64,000 bases of DNA from Halobellus sp. LT62 (GTDB taxonomy: Archaea; Halobacteriota; Halobacteria; Halobacteriales; Haloferacaceae): assembly GCF_037031285.1 (NCBI RefSeq), contig NZ_JAYEZO010000002.1:620001-684000 (forward strand), written 5' to 3'. Each line of letters starts with the position of its first letter. The stretch's first letter is position 1. The notes under the pieces were generated by a model that did no database searches, was not told where the DNA came from, and saw nothing but the letters and a program-made list of their open reading frames with translations. This document shows positions 54,511 through 64,000 of this stretch, one piece after another. Both the position numbers and the translations under genes were made by a program.

Positions 54511-55122
54511 ATGAAGCTCCGTCAGAACATCCGCCACTTCGCGGCGAAGAAGGCGCTGACGATGCCGGTCGTCGGCGACATCGCGACGGACAAACTCGTC
54601 GACCTCCACGTCCGCGTGTTCGGCGAGAAGGCCGACCCCGAGCACCGCGAGGAGCGCGAGCCACATATGGCGACGTTCTTCGAGTTGACGTTCGACACGT
54701 ACGTCCGCGCGCTCGAAGAGGGATACACCGAGGCGGCCGCGCGCGAGATCACGCACGTACAAGCGAACTTCGACTTCTACAACCACGGCTGGACGGAGAT
54801 GATGGAGTTCCCGGTCGAGGAGCTCGAAGCGCACTACGAGCGCTACGAGGAGTTCTTCGAGCGCTACGACATCGACATCGCGAACCCGCTCGGCGATTTC
54901 CGCACGAAGGACGTCCCGGACGCGCCCTCGACGCCCGAGCGGCTGGACGATCCGGGACACCCGCACGCGGAGGGCGGCTTCGCCGACGACGTCTACGTCG
55001 AAGACGAGAACGGAGAGCTCCGCGTCGGCGGCCGCGAGGAACCCGACGACGTCGACGTCGGCGTCGCGCCCGGCTTACAGGACGTCGAAGGCGACGCCGA
55101 GACCGACGAGTCGGAAGCCTGA
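54511..55122 (+). CDS. DUF6149 family protein
   Basis: 203 aa. Helical N-terminal domain (about 1-135) with KLRQNIRHFAAKKALTMPVV and THVQANFDFYNHGWTEMMEF, then an acidic disordered tail (about 140-203). Haloarchaea-specific family, recalled as DUF6149; function unknown. Convergent with the FAD oxidoreductase gene (23-bp gap). Confidence 0.78.
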   Translation: MKLRQNIRHFAAKKALTMPVVGDIATDKLVDLHVRVFGEKADPEHREEREPHMATFFELTFDTYVRALEEGYTEAAAREITHVQANFDFYNHGWTEMMEFPVEELEAHYERYEEFFERYDIDIANPLGDFRTKDVPDAPSTPERLDDPGHPHAEGGFADDVYVEDENGELRVGGREEPDDVDVGVAPGLQDVEGDAETDESEA

Positions 55123-55145
55123 ATCACTGGTCCGCGACCGGCACG

Positions 55146-56492
55146 CTACGGCTCCGCCCCGCCCGCGAGCGACGCGTCGATCCGGTCGGCGACCTCGTAG
55201 CCCGCGACGATGCCGCCGTTGAGCGACCGTTCGGGATACTGCGCCGCCGAGGCCATCCCGGCGTAGTAGACGCCCTCGCCGACGTCTTCGTCGAGGTGGT
55301 ACGGCACGACGAGATTCCGGTAGCCGCACTCGTAGATCGGCGCGGCGCGGGGGTTGCGCGCGACGCGGAACTGGGTGATCGAAGCGCGGTCGAAGTCGGG
55401 GAACATCGACTCGATCTCCGCGAACCACGTCTCTCGAACCTCGTCGTCGTCCATCCGCCAGAGCTCCTCCTCGGCATCTTGGACGTACGACGCGACGTAG
55501 AGGAGGTGGTCGCCGCCGTAGCGCTCGCGTTCGATAAAGTTGGTGTGCTCGATGAGTGCGCCGAACGGCGCGTCGTGCGCGACGTTCAGCCAGTAGGTGT
55601 CCAAAAGCGATTCGTCCATCGTGGCGAGTCCGCAGATCGCCCCTTGGAAGTCGATCTCGCAGGAATAGCCCGTCAGCGACTCCAGTACGTTCGGCATCGT
55701 CGCGACGACGGCGACGTCGACGTCGTGGGTGGTTTCGCCGGCGTCGTCCCCGTCGTCGCCTCCGCCGACGGTCAGCGACCGCACCCGGCCGTCTTCGACC
55801 GTGAGGTCCGTCACGAACGCCCCCGTCGTGATGTTCTCGCGGCCGACCGCGTCGACGAGCGCGTCCAGCAGGACGCCGAAGCCACCGTCGAAGTAGCCGA
55901 GGATCTCCCCGCGCAGGAGGTCGCGCTCGCCGCGGAAGCGGACGCGGCCGAGGAACCACGCCGCGGAGATGTCGCCCTTCCGATCGCCGTATTTCCCGTC
56001 GAGAAGGGGATCGACGAAGTTCTCGTAGACGCTTTCGGTCGTGTGCTCCTCGACGAATTCTCTTACTGTTACGTGCTCGTACTCCGCGAGGTCGTCGTAG
56101 GCGTCGAAGTCGGGAACGAGGCCGCGGACGTCGATCCCCTGCGTGAGCATTCCCAAGCGGAACTTGTCGTAGAGACTCATATGCGGGTACGCGAGGATCT
56201 CCCACGGGGTGTCGAGCGGGTGGACCACGCCGTCGACGTAGTAGCCGTTGGTGCCGACGCGCCACTCGATTCGGTCGCCGAGTCCCAACTCCTCGGCGAG
56301 TTCGACGATCGTCTGCTCGGATTTCGAGAGGTGATGATAGAACTGTTCGATGTCGTCGCCGGCGGTCTCGTACGTGGCCGCGAGCCCCCCGAGTCGGTCT
56401 GCGGCCTCGAACACCTGTACGTCGTGCCCGCGCTGCTGCAATCGATAGGCGGCCGCGAGTCCCGCGATCCCGCCGCCGACGACGCCGATCAT
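55146..56492 (-). CDS. FAD-dependent amine-oxidase-type oxidoreductase
   Basis: 448 aa. N-terminal FAD-binding GGGIAGLAAAYRL (about 6-18), then EAADRLGGLAATYE (about 29-42). The fold is that of protoporphyrinogen oxidase, UDP-galactopyranose mutase or phytoene desaturase. The C-terminal FAD loop is YYAGMASAAQYPERSLNGGI. Substrate unresolved; possibly a polyprenyl or sugar substrate in envelope synthesis. Divergent from homoserine kinase. Confidence 0.85.
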   Translation of the reverse strand: MIGVVGGGIAGLAAAYRLQQRGHDVQVFEAADRLGGLAATYETAGDDIEQFYHHLSKSEQTIVELAEELGLGDRIEWRVGTNGYYVDGVVHPLDTPWEILAYPHMSLYDKFRLGMLTQGIDVRGLVPDFDAYDDLAEYEHVTVREFVEEHTTESVYENFVDPLLDGKYGDRKGDISAAWFLGRVRFRGERDLLRGEILGYFDGGFGVLLDALVDAVGRENITTGAFVTDLTVEDGRVRSLTVGGGDDGDDAGETTHDVDVAVVATMPNVLESLTGYSCEIDFQGAICGLATMDESLLDTYWLNVAHDAPFGALIEHTNFIERERYGGDHLLYVASYVQDAEEELWRMDDDEVRETWFAEIESMFPDFDRASITQFRVARNPRAAPIYECGYRNLVVPYHLDEDVGEGVYYAGMASAAQYPERSLNGGIVAGYEVADRIDASLAGGAEP

Positions 56493-56609
56493 ACGCGCCC
56501 TACACGACTTGCGGGAATAGTGCTTCTGTTCCTGTTCGGACGATCCCCGCGCACCCTTACTGCTCCCTCGTTCGCTACCTTTTTACCGCCGTTGGGCAAT
56601 CTGACGCGT

Positions 56610-57488
56610 ATGCAGACGGTCAGGGCCCCGGCGACGAGCGCGAATCTCGGCAGCGGATTCGACGTGTTCGGCGTCGCCCTCGATCGTCCCGCCGACGTCG
56701 TCCGCGTCGAAAAGGCCGAGCGGACGACGATCGAGATGACCGGCGTCGGGAGCCAGTACATCCCCGAAGACCCCGAGAAGAACGTCGTGGGCGCGGTCGC
56801 GGAGGCGCTGGACGCGCCGGCACACATCGAGATCGACAAGGGCGTCCGTCCGTCCTCCGGACTCGGCTCGTCGGCGGCGAGTTCCGCGGCGGCGGCGGTC
56901 GCGCTGAACGCGCTCTACGACCGCGGGCTCTCCCGGGAGGAGCTCGTCCCGATCGCCGCGGAGGGCGAGGCAGTCGTCTCCGGCGAGGCCCACGCCGACA
57001 ACGTCGCGCCGGCCCTCCTCGGCGGCTTCACGGTCGCCCGCGGCGACGCGGTCACGACTGTCGACGCCTCGATACCGCTCGTCGCCTGTCTCCCGGAGAT
57101 CGCCGTCTCGACCCGCGACGCGCGAGATGTCGTCCCCGAATCGGCGTCGATGGAAGATGTCGTCCACACCGTCGGGTCGGCGGCGACGCTCGCGATCGGG
57201 ATGTGCCGGAACGACCCCGAACTCGTCGGCGTCGGAATGGACGAACGCGTCGTCACGCCCGCCCGCGCGGAACTCATCACCGGCTACGACGCGGTCCGCG
57301 AGGCCGCGTTCGACGCCGGAGCGACGGGTGTCACCGTCTCCGGCGCGGGACCCTCGATCCTCGCGCCCTGCGGGGAGTCGGACCGGCGGCACGTCGCCGC
57401 CGCGATGGTCGACGCCTTCGCCGACGCGGGCGTCGAATCGCGCGCGTACCAGACGCGCGTGAGCCGCGGCGCGACGCTGTACGAGTAG
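56610..57488 (+). CDS. thrB: Homoserine kinase
   Basis: 292-aa GHMP kinase phosphorylating homoserine for threonine synthesis. N-terminal RAPATSANLGSGFDVFGVAL (about 4-23), ATP loop RPSSGLGSSAAS (about 83-94), and C-terminal TVSGAGPSILA (about 246-256). The ATG at 56610 lies about 25 nt after TTTTTACC (56579-56586), a likely leaderless start. Much longer in-frame upstream sequence is not coding. Confidence 0.94.
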   Translation: MQTVRAPATSANLGSGFDVFGVALDRPADVVRVEKAERTTIEMTGVGSQYIPEDPEKNVVGAVAEALDAPAHIEIDKGVRPSSGLGSSAASSAAAAVALNALYDRGLSREELVPIAAEGEAVVSGEAHADNVAPALLGGFTVARGDAVTTVDASIPLVACLPEIAVSTRDARDVVPESASMEDVVHTVGSAATLAIGMCRNDPELVGVGMDERVVTPARAELITGYDAVREAAFDAGATGVTVSGAGPSILAPCGESDRRHVAAAMVDAFADAGVESRAYQTRVSRGATLYE

Positions 57489-57579
57489 TCGGACTGCGGA
57501 ATCCCGCGGCTCGAAGCACCGAGCGCGTCGGAACAAACCGCGAAAATATGGTTTCTGACCGAGCCGTCGCGTCCCGGAG

Positions 57580-58488
57580 TTAGACGCCGCGACCCTGCAG
57601 CTTCTCCTCTTCGGGCAGGCTCGTGTTGGCCTCGCCTTTCATCCCCGCGCCGAGGTTCGAGGCGATCGCCGCGAGCTCGTCGGGGTCGTCCCAGTTGTTG
57701 ACGGCCTCGACGATCGCTCGGCCCATCGCCGGGGGGTTCTCCGCGCCGAAGATCCCGGAGCCGACGAAGATGCCGTCGCACTCGTGGTGCATCATCAGCG
57801 CCGCGTCGGCGGGCGTCGCGATGCCGCCCGCCGCGAAGTTCACGACCGGCAGCCGCCCCATTTCGGCGGTCTCGTGGACGAGCTCCGCGGGCGCTTCGTG
57901 CTCGCGGGCCCACTTCTCGCGCTCCTCGTGGGTCTTGCCCTCGAGTTCGCGGATCGCGCCCTTGATGTTGCGCTGGTGGTGAACGGCTTGGTTCACGTCG
58001 CCGGTGCCCGCCTCGCCCTTCGTCCGGATCATCGCCGCGCCCTCGTCGATACGGCGGAGCGCCTCGCCGAGGTTGCGTGCGCCGCAGACAAACGGCGCGG
58101 TGAACTCGCGCTTGTCGATGTGATAGCGCTCGTCGGCGGGGGTGAGCACCTCGCTCTCGTCGATCATATCGACGCCGACCGACTGGAGGATCTCGGCCTC
58201 CTTCGTGTGACCGATCCGGGATTTTCCCATCACCGGAATCGAGACGGATTCGACGATTTCTTTGACGTCCGCGGGATCGGCCATCCGCGCGACGCCGCCG
58301 CGCTTGCGAATGTCCGCGGGGACAGCTTCCAGCGCCATCACCGCGACTGCACCGGCCTCTTCGGCGATTTTCGCCTGCTCGGCGTCGACGACGTCCATAA
58401 TGACGCCGCCCTTCTGCATCTGTGCGAACCCGCGCTTGACGAGGTCGGTCCCGCGGCGGAGTTCGGAGAGATCGGTCGCTTCGGACAT
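57580..58488 (-). CDS. pdxS: Pyridoxal 5'-phosphate synthase lyase subunit PdxS
   Basis: 302-aa TIM barrel combining ribose 5-phosphate, glyceraldehyde 3-phosphate and ammonia (from PdxT) into [12 protein letters not shown] (27-35) gives the catalytic Asp, VMGKSRIGH (86-94) the Schiff-base Lys, and [15 protein letters not shown] the phosphate loop. ATG 58486-58488 starts the conserved [20 protein letters not shown]. pdxT is not in the window. Confidence 0.96.
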   Translation of the reverse strand: MSEATDLSELRRGTDLVKRGFAQMQKGGVIMDVVDAEQAKIAEEAGAVAVMALEAVPADIRKRGGVARMADPADVKEIVESVSIPVMGKSRIGHTKEAEILQSVGVDMIDESEVLTPADERYHIDKREFTAPFVCGARNLGEALRRIDEGAAMIRTKGEAGTGDVNQAVHHQRNIKGAIRELEGKTHEEREKWAREHEAPAELVHETAEMGRLPVVNFAAGGIATPADAALMMHHECDGIFVGSGIFGAENPPAMGRAIVEAVNNWDDPDELAAIASNLGAGMKGEANTSLPEEEKLQGRGV

Positions 58489-58663
58489 ACTGGTGAATTG
58501 CGGTCGGATGCACTTAAACCGTTTAGTCACGGCCGCGTCGGCGGTTCGGGCGTCGCTTGCTCGGGCTGTCCACGCGTCGCCACGGAACCGATGTCGCTTC
58601 TCCGCTCGTCGCGCTCGGATCACGAACCGGCACCACTTTTTCGTCTGCATCCGAGCGTCGGGT

Positions 58664-59434
58664 ATGGCATCGTCTCGCGCGCCGTCGACGCTCGGCGCAC
58701 TCGTCTCAGGCGACGGACTGCCGGAGCCCGAGAACCTGCCGCGGTGGCTCGCGCCGCTGCCGACGTGGGTGGAGAACGCCGGCCTCCGGCTCGTCTGGGC
58801 CGTCGTCGCGATCAACCTCCTCGGCACGGCGTTCGGCTTCTGGTATTACGGCTTTCACCCGCTGCCGCTTTCAGATCCGCTCATCACGTGGCAGTTCGCC
58901 GCCGAGCCGATCGTGATGTGGCCGCTCGTCCCCGACAGCCCGATGGCGACGCTCTTTATCGCATTGGCCTTCGCGAGTTGGAAGCTCGGACGGACGAACG
59001 AGTACCTCGCGGCGCTCGCGTTCTTCGGCTGCTGGAAGCTCGGCCTCTGGACGCCCTACGTGCTCGCGGTGTTCTCGGACGCCTTCCTCCGGACGACGTG
59101 GCTGCCGCTCTACGTCTTCCTCTTCGTGAGCCATCTCGCGATGGTCGTGCAGGCGTTCGTCCTCCACCGGATCGCCGATTTCCCCGTCCGCGCCGTCGCC
59201 GTCGCGCTCGCGTGGTACGCGCTCAACGACCTCGTCGACTACTTCGTCCCGATCGTCGGTGATCCCCATCACACGTCGCTGCCGCTCGCCGATTCGACGG
59301 TCGTCGACGTCGGCGGCGGGACGACGGTACTTCTACTGGCTGCGGTCGGAGCGGTGCTTCTCACCTTTGCGGCGACCTTCTTCGCGCTCTCGACGCGCGT
59401 GAAGAAGTTGGAGCTTCGGCTGCGGACGGATTGA
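58664..59434 (+). CDS. DUF1405 membrane protein
   Basis: 256 aa, seven or so TM helices from about residue 42 on ([23 protein letters not shown] first), with the conserved [23 protein letters not shown] loop. This is the DUF1405 family of bacteria and archaea, function unknown. ATG 58664 is preceded by a basic, non-conserved upstream frame that is excluded. TTTTTC at about 58637 may be a promoter element. Confidence 0.85.
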   Translation: MASSRAPSTLGALVSGDGLPEPENLPRWLAPLPTWVENAGLRLVWAVVAINLLGTAFGFWYYGFHPLPLSDPLITWQFAAEPIVMWPLVPDSPMATLFIALAFASWKLGRTNEYLAALAFFGCWKLGLWTPYVLAVFSDAFLRTTWLPLYVFLFVSHLAMVVQAFVLHRIADFPVRAVAVALAWYALNDLVDYFVPIVGDPHHTSLPLADSTVVDVGGGTTVLLLAAVGAVLLTFAATFFALSTRVKKLELRLRTD

Positions 59435-59583
59435 TCGGACTGGAGTTGTGACTTTAGGCGGACTGTCAAATGGCCGCTGCGGGCGGATCGATCGAACGGC
59501 GACTGCGGACGGATCGGCCGTCGGGTCCGACCCGCCACACCGACTACCCACGCTTTTCCCGCCGCCGCCCCACCTACTACGCG

Positions 59584-60666
59584 ATGAGTGATCTCTTCGA
59601 CGCCATCGCCGACCTGCCGCTGTCGATCGAATCAATCGACCGAACGCGGCGCGAGCGCGATACTTCGAGCGGTTTCGTCCGGGCGACGACCACGGTTCAC
59701 CTCTCGGGGCCGGTTCTCGGGGACGCGGACGCGAGAGACGAACCGCACGTCGGCCGCGGCGAGGACGTCACCTACGACACTGAGGACCACGACGCCCTCG
59801 CGGACGCGCCGCCGTTCGATCTCGCGGGCGAGTACACGTTCGCCGAATTCTCCGCGCATCTCGACGACGTCGAGCTGTTTCCGACGAAACCGCCGGAGCG
59901 CGAGGCGTCGCGTCACTACCGCCGCTGGGCGGTCGAGTCGGCGGCGCTCGACCTCGCACTCCGGCAGAACGGTCTCTCGCTCGGCGAGGCCGTCGATCGA
60001 ATCCCGGACCCGATCCGCTTCGTCGTCTCGACGCGGTTGGGCGATCCGCCGACGACGGAGCGCGTAGCGGCGATTCTCGACGCGTACCCCGACACCGAGT
60101 TCAAACTGGACCCCACGTCCGAGTGGAGCGAGGCCCTCGTCGAAGACGTCGCGGCGACCGACGCCGTTCGGATTCTGGACCTGAAGGGACTCTACGAGGG
60201 AACGGAAGTCGATGCCGAACCCGATCCCGACCTCTACGCGCGCCTCCTCCGCGCGTTCGGTGACGCCGTGATCGAGGACCCGGCGCTGACGGAGGAGACG
60301 CGCCCGCTGTTCGACGGCGAGGAGGGGCGCGTCTCGTGGGACTACCCGATCACGGGCGTCGAATCGGTCGAGGCGCTGCCGTTCGAGCCCGAGTGGTTGA
60401 ACATCAAACCCTCCCGGTTCGGCACCGTCGAGTCGCTCTTCGAGACGATCGAGTGGGCCGAGGCGCGCGACGTCAGCCTGTACGGCGGCGGCCAGTTCGA
60501 GTTGGGCGTCGGTCGCGACCAGATCCAATTGCTCGCCTCGCTGTTCTACCCCGACGGGCCGAACGACGTCGCACCCGGCGACTACAACGACCCGGACGTC
60601 GTTTCCGGGTTACCGACCAGTCCGCTCGACGCGCCCGAAAACGGGGTCGGACTGGACTGGGCGTAG
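59584..60666 (+). CDS. Enolase-superfamily-like protein
   Basis: 360 aa. Capping-like N-terminus, then a partial enolase barrel (FKLDPTSEW about 172-180, LDLKGLYEG, WLNIKPSRFGTVESLF about 268-283, GGGQFELGVGRDQIQLLASL). It resembles MenC/mandelate-racemase-type barrels but without an obvious complete set of metal ligands. From memory it is an enolase-like haloarchaeal protein. Substrate unknown. Confidence 0.72.
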   Translation: MSDLFDAIADLPLSIESIDRTRRERDTSSGFVRATTTVHLSGPVLGDADARDEPHVGRGEDVTYDTEDHDALADAPPFDLAGEYTFAEFSAHLDDVELFPTKPPEREASRHYRRWAVESAALDLALRQNGLSLGEAVDRIPDPIRFVVSTRLGDPPTTERVAAILDAYPDTEFKLDPTSEWSEALVEDVAATDAVRILDLKGLYEGTEVDAEPDPDLYARLLRAFGDAVIEDPALTEETRPLFDGEEGRVSWDYPITGVESVEALPFEPEWLNIKPSRFGTVESLFETIEWAEARDVSLYGGGQFELGVGRDQIQLLASLFYPDGPNDVAPGDYNDPDVVSGLPTSPLDAPENGVGLDWA

Positions 60667-60760
60667 TTCCCGGACGCGCCCGGCCACGTCCTGTCGGGAG
60701 TCGAACCCTACCGCGGCTAGCGTGTCTATACTAACGACAACGTCGACCATACGGAACCGT

Positions 60761-61873
60761 ATGGCGAACGTACAACGGGCCGCGGCGGAGTACGAGATCC
60801 GTCGCTACTGTCCCCGAGACCGGGCCGGATTCCTGTCGCTGTACGAGTCGGTCTGGGGACGACCGAAGGGGCGCGCGTGGTTCGACTGGCGCTTCGAGTC
60901 GAACCCCTACGCCGACCGCGTCGAAATCATCGTCGCCGAACACCGCGGGACGGTCGTCGGCGCGGAACCGCTACTCGCGTTCCCGCTCGCCACCGACGAG
61001 GGATCGATCACGGCCAGACAGCCGGTCGACTGGATCGTCCATCCCGATCACAGACGCAGGGGCCTCTTCACGCGGATGACCGAGGAGTTGCTCTCGACGG
61101 CGGCCGAGCGGACGCCGCTGCTTTTCAACTTTCCGAGCGCTCTCCTCCGACCGGGACTCGAAAAGTTCGACTGGACGGAGCTGGGCTCTGTGCCGACGAG
61201 GTATCGGCTTCACAACCTGACCCGCTTCGCGCCGGAGGACGGGGGGCTCGTGCCGCGGGCGATCGGCGTCGCCGCCCGGGCCGGCTCCCCGGCGCTTCGG
61301 ACCTGCCTCGGCGCAGTCGAACGGGCGACCTCGCGATCGACAGCCGTCGACGTCGACCGGGTAGACAGGGTCGACGTCCCGGCGGTCCGCGCGGTCTACC
61401 GCGACACCCGCCCGGACGCGATTCACGTGCCCCGCGAGGAGCCGTTTCTCGCGTGGCGGTTCTCGAACCCTCGGTGGGAGACGACGACCTACGTGGCCCG
61501 GGAGGGCGAGCGACCGGTCGCGACGATCGTCGCCGCGACGGAACGGGTCGACGACTCGGTGCTCACACGAATTCTCGACGTCCAGCCGATGGGGGGCGAC
61601 GGAGAGCGGGCGGCAGCGTTCGAAGCCGCGCTCTGCGCCCTCGTGAGTGATCACACGGCCTCGGACTGTCTCGAAGCGGCCGCGACGCCCTTCCCGGAGG
61701 TCTTGCGCCGCCACGGGTTCCTGAGCGACGCCGGATTCCCGCTCGCTCACGTGTCGACGCCGACGACGCACGCCGTCCGTCCGCTCACCTCGGACGTCGA
61801 CAACGCGCTCGGGTGCGACGTCCTCGACGCCGAGGAGTGGATTCTCGCCATGGGCGACCGCGACGTCGCCTGA
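60761..61873 (+). CDS. GNAT-family N-acetyltransferase
   Basis: 370 aa from ATG 60761 (the preceding TTG-led extension is doubtful). N-terminal GNAT domain (about 8-140) with VDWIVHPDHRRRGLFTRM (about 86-103), the acetyl-CoA-binding R/QxxGxG/A-type motif. The C-terminal half repeats a related fold, as in long haloarchaeal GNAT proteins thought to act in polysaccharide or surface-sugar modification. Substrate unknown. Confidence 0.82.
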   Translation: MANVQRAAAEYEIRRYCPRDRAGFLSLYESVWGRPKGRAWFDWRFESNPYADRVEIIVAEHRGTVVGAEPLLAFPLATDEGSITARQPVDWIVHPDHRRRGLFTRMTEELLSTAAERTPLLFNFPSALLRPGLEKFDWTELGSVPTRYRLHNLTRFAPEDGGLVPRAIGVAARAGSPALRTCLGAVERATSRSTAVDVDRVDRVDVPAVRAVYRDTRPDAIHVPREEPFLAWRFSNPRWETTTYVAREGERPVATIVAATERVDDSVLTRILDVQPMGGDGERAAAFEAALCALVSDHTASDCLEAAATPFPEVLRRHGFLSDAGFPLAHVSTPTTHAVRPLTSDVDNALGCDVLDAEEWILAMGDRDVA

Positions 61874-61927
61874 TATCGTGACAACGCCCGGCGCAGCGGA
61901 CCTCTCTCCTGATCCGTTTCGCCTCGT

Positions 61928-63019
61928 TTACGCGTCCTCGAACCCGTCCTCGAAGACGAACGTGCCGTTTCGCTGGACGGTCTCGCCGTCGACTTCGATC
62001 ACCGAATCCTCGCTCATATCGACGATCATATCGACGTGCTCGGCGCTCTCGTTGCGCTCGTTGCCCTCGCCGACGGTCTCCGGGTACGCCGACCCGACGG
62101 CCATATGGACGGTATCGCCCATCTTCTCGTCGAAGAGCATATTGTACGTGAACCGGTCGATCGCGCGGTTCATCCCGATTCCGAGTTCGCCGAGGTAGCG
62201 CGCGCCCTCGTCGGTCGCGAAGATCCCATCGAGGACTTCCTCGTTTCGCCCCGCGCTGTAGGACTCGACGCGACCGTCCTCGAATCGCACGCGGACGTCC
62301 TCGATCTCGCGTCCCTGCCGGTACAGCGGCATATCGAAGTACACCTCGCCGTCGACCTCGTCTCGCACGGGCGCGGTGAACACCTCGCCGCCCGGGAGGT
62401 TCTTCTCGCCGAAGTCGTTCAGCGTCTCGTTCCCCGCGAGACTCATCGTCACGTCCGTCTCCTCGCCCGAACGGATGCGGATTTCGTCGGCGTCGTCGAG
62501 GATCTCGACCATCCGCTGTTGGTGCTCGCGCTGGGCGTCCCAATCGAGGCTGACGGCGTCCCAGACGAAGTCTTCGTAGGCCTCTGTGCTCATCCCAGCG
62601 AGCTGGGCGTTGCCGCTTGTGGGAAACTGCGTGAGACACCACGTCTTCGAGAGCCGCTCTTGGAGCACTGGCTGCATCGCCCGGCGGTACGCCGCGTTGC
62701 GCTCGGGGTCGACGTCGGCGGTCTCGGTCGCGTTGACGTCGCCGCGGACGGCGATGTAGGCGTCCATCTCCTCGTACATCGCGAGCAGGTGCTCGGGCGT
62801 CTCGAAGTCGCCCTCGCGGTTCCGAAGGAACGCGCGGGTCGCTCGGGAGTCACTGTTGATCGACACCGGGTGTGCGCCGCGCTCTGCGCACTCCTCGTGG
62901 AGCGCGACCACCAGATCTTCGGCGGCGGCCGGCGCGCTGATCACGACGCGGTCGCCGGCGTCGATTCCCGTCGAATGGTCGGCGACGATCCGTGCGTGTT
63001 CGCGGATTCGCGGGTCCAT
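61928..63019 (-). CDS. M29-family metallo-aminopeptidase
   Basis: 363 aa. Aminopeptidase of the thermophilic M29 type: conserved region FTAPVRDEVDGEVYFDMPLYRQG (about 213-235), GELGIGMNRAI (about 275-287), FDEKMGDTVHMAVGSAYPE (about 297-315) with Glu/His metal ligands, and MIVDMSEDSVIEVDGE near the C-terminus. Cytosolic peptide degradation. Confidence 0.9.
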   Translation of the reverse strand: MDPRIREHARIVADHSTGIDAGDRVVISAPAAAEDLVVALHEECAERGAHPVSINSDSRATRAFLRNREGDFETPEHLLAMYEEMDAYIAVRGDVNATETADVDPERNAAYRRAMQPVLQERLSKTWCLTQFPTSGNAQLAGMSTEAYEDFVWDAVSLDWDAQREHQQRMVEILDDADEIRIRSGEETDVTMSLAGNETLNDFGEKNLPGGEVFTAPVRDEVDGEVYFDMPLYRQGREIEDVRVRFEDGRVESYSAGRNEEVLDGIFATDEGARYLGELGIGMNRAIDRFTYNMLFDEKMGDTVHMAVGSAYPETVGEGNERNESAEHVDMIVDMSEDSVIEVDGETVQRNGTFVFEDGFEDA

Positions 63020-63158
63020 ACTCGAAGATCGGCGGTGCGGACCAAACGCCTTTCGCCACGCCGACTGCTGATTTCTGTCGCGGGGGCGGTACTCGAACCT
63101 TGATATGTAGGGCGGTTCGCTTTATGACTCCAGTGCGTTCTTCCGAGAGAGGCACCCT

Positions 63159-63494
63159 ATGATGACCAACCACCCTGATCACCAGCCCGTCGACGACGCC
63201 GACGGCGACTCACTCGTCGATTCGGAAACCGCCGTGTACACTCGTGACCCCGACGAGACTCCTTCCACGAGCGTTATCGAGGCAGTCGCCGAAGCGACCG
63301 GAACCGACGCCATGGCCCTCCCACCGCTCTACGATTCGATCGACACGGACGCGATCGACGATCTCCTCGGCGGACGCTCGGAGCCACGCACCGCCGGGCA
63401 CGTCTGCATCACGTTCCGATTCGCCGACTGCGACGTCGCCGTCTACGCCGACGGGCGGACGATCGTCTCGGAATCGACATCCGAATATCGGTAA
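63159..63494 (+). CDS. HalOD1 output domain protein
   Basis: 111 aa. Acidic N-terminus, then a HalOD1 domain (about 35-108: VIEAVAEATGTDAMALPPLY DS.. and HVCITFRFADCDVAVYADG). This domain is found in haloarchaeal signalling proteins, also alone; molecular role unknown. ATG 63159 (MMTN); the second Met is equally possible. TTTATGA at 63121-63127 is a likely TATA box. Confidence 0.85.
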   Translation: MMTNHPDHQPVDDADGDSLVDSETAVYTRDPDETPSTSVIEAVAEATGTDAMALPPLYDSIDTDAIDDLLGGRSEPRTAGHVCITFRFADCDVAVYADGRTIVSESTSEYR

Positions 63495-63583
63495 TCGCCA
63501 CTGACGCTTCGGTCGGCGGAGTGCCGACTGCGCTCTGGGCGTTGATGAACTCTGGCCGTCGGTGCGCTCTCTCAGTCCGACGC

Positions 63584-64000
63584 CTACTGCGACCCCGCGA
63601 ACAACGTGGTCAGGAGCTTGCGCTCGGCGGCGTGGATGTGCTCCGAGAACGTGGCCGACGTGATCCCGAGTTTTTCGGCGACCGCTTGACCGGTGGTCTC
63701 TCGCGGCCAGTCGTAGTACCCGGCATCGAATGCGGCCTCGATGACCTGTCGCTGTCTGTCGGTCAGGACGTCGTGGAGAATCTGCTGATACCCCGACCGG
63801 GTAAACATCGGCGAAACGCCGTCTTTCTCCCGCTTGCTCGCCAGTTCGACGTCCGGATGCGTCGCGAGGAAGGCGTCGATGATCGGCCTCGGATCGTACT
63901 GCGCTGGGATCTCAGCGACGATTCGCCCCTCGCCGTCCTCGCCGCGAACGGTGCGTGGGAGCGCGCCCAGTTCGGCGAGGTGGTACGCCGGGCAGTCCCC
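63584..64000 (-). CDS. Bacterio-opsin-activator-type HTH regulator (C-terminal part, runs off window)
   Basis: About 138 C-terminal residues are visible. Part of a BAT-like beta domain (RIVAEIPAQYDPRPIIDAFL) is followed by HTH_10 (DRQRQVIEAAFDAGYYDWPR ... AEKLGITSATFSEHIHAAERKLL). Similar to the C-terminus of the 42720-45578 regulator. Direct transcription regulator; the N-terminal sensor is outside the window. Confidence 0.88.
   Translation of the reverse strand, partial: GDCPAYHLAELGALPRTVRGEDGEGRIVAEIPAQYDPRPIIDAFLATHPDVELASKREKDGVSPMFTRSGYQQILHDVLTDRQRQVIEAAFDAGYYDWPRETTGQAVAEKLGITSATFSEHIHAAERKLLTTLFAGSQ

Noticed and set aside
55296-56609. Long upstream extension of the homoserine kinase frame
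   Set aside because: It is antisense to the FAD oxidoreductase and lacks domains; the kinase fold begins at 56610 with a TATA box at the right distance.

Overview
The window comes from a halophilic archaeon, probably of the Haloferacales (Halorubrum- or Haloferax-like). The evidence is high GC with GC-rich third codon positions, very acidic proteins, Tat-type lipoproteins, a CetZ tubulin, F420 genes, bacterio-opsin-activator-type regulators and many leaderless-looking promoters. Organism placement is inference.

Left arm (1-27.2 kb), chromosomal housekeeping: cofG (partial), cofC, a membrane protein and cetZ1; an NDUFA9-like SDR; a znuABC-type metal transporter whose gene junctions carry tandem mini-ORFs; tmk; trkA flanked by two small Lrp/AsnC-type ligand-binding proteins; rps8e; an AbrB-PhoU regulator divergent from pstS-pstC-pstA-pstB-phoU; a KaiC/RAD55-like ATPase; NAD kinase; an FAD oxidoreductase; mptA; a TrmB-type regulator; a DUF255 thioredoxin-fold protein; and an FxsA-like protein.

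Centre (27306-42616): a 15.3-kb provirus in a tRNA-Ile(GAT) gene, bounded by perfect 81-bp direct repeats. It encodes a rolling-circle (HUH) replication protein, a pleolipovirus-like morphogenesis block (four-TM VP3-like protein, signal-peptide/C-terminal-anchor spike, two conserved membrane ORFs, VP8-like NTPase), tandem winged-helix repressors, a small accessory protein and a tyrosine integrase next to attR. Two AT-rich cargo islands sit in it. One is a HamA (DUF1837 PD-(D/E)xK)/HamB helicase pair, i.e. a Hachiman antiviral system, between rep and the structural genes. The other is a HEPN-like protein divergent from an unknown gene, between the NTPase and the repressors. A temperate archaeal virus that appears to carry its own anti-virus system is the main discovery here.

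Right arm (42.7-64 kb): a large PAS/GAF/bacterio-opsin-activator sensor-regulator; a DUF7344 mini-operon; an Orc1/Cdc6-like ATPase plus a membrane protein bracketed by two inverted copies of an ~85-bp palindromic element; small membrane proteins; carB; DUF6149; an FAD oxidoreductase; homoserine kinase; pdxS; DUF1405; an enolase-superfamily protein; a GNAT protein; an M29 aminopeptidase; a HalOD1 protein; and a partial opsin-activator-type regulator.

Non-coding structure: a two-copy hairpin element with its own TATA box (near 300 and 54,000), a second two-copy hairpin element (26.5 and 54.2 kb), a candidate small RNA upstream of rps8e, a paired motif in the divergent phosphate promoters, and a structured leader/operator before the integrase operon. 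No rRNA, CRISPR array or intact insertion sequence was seen.
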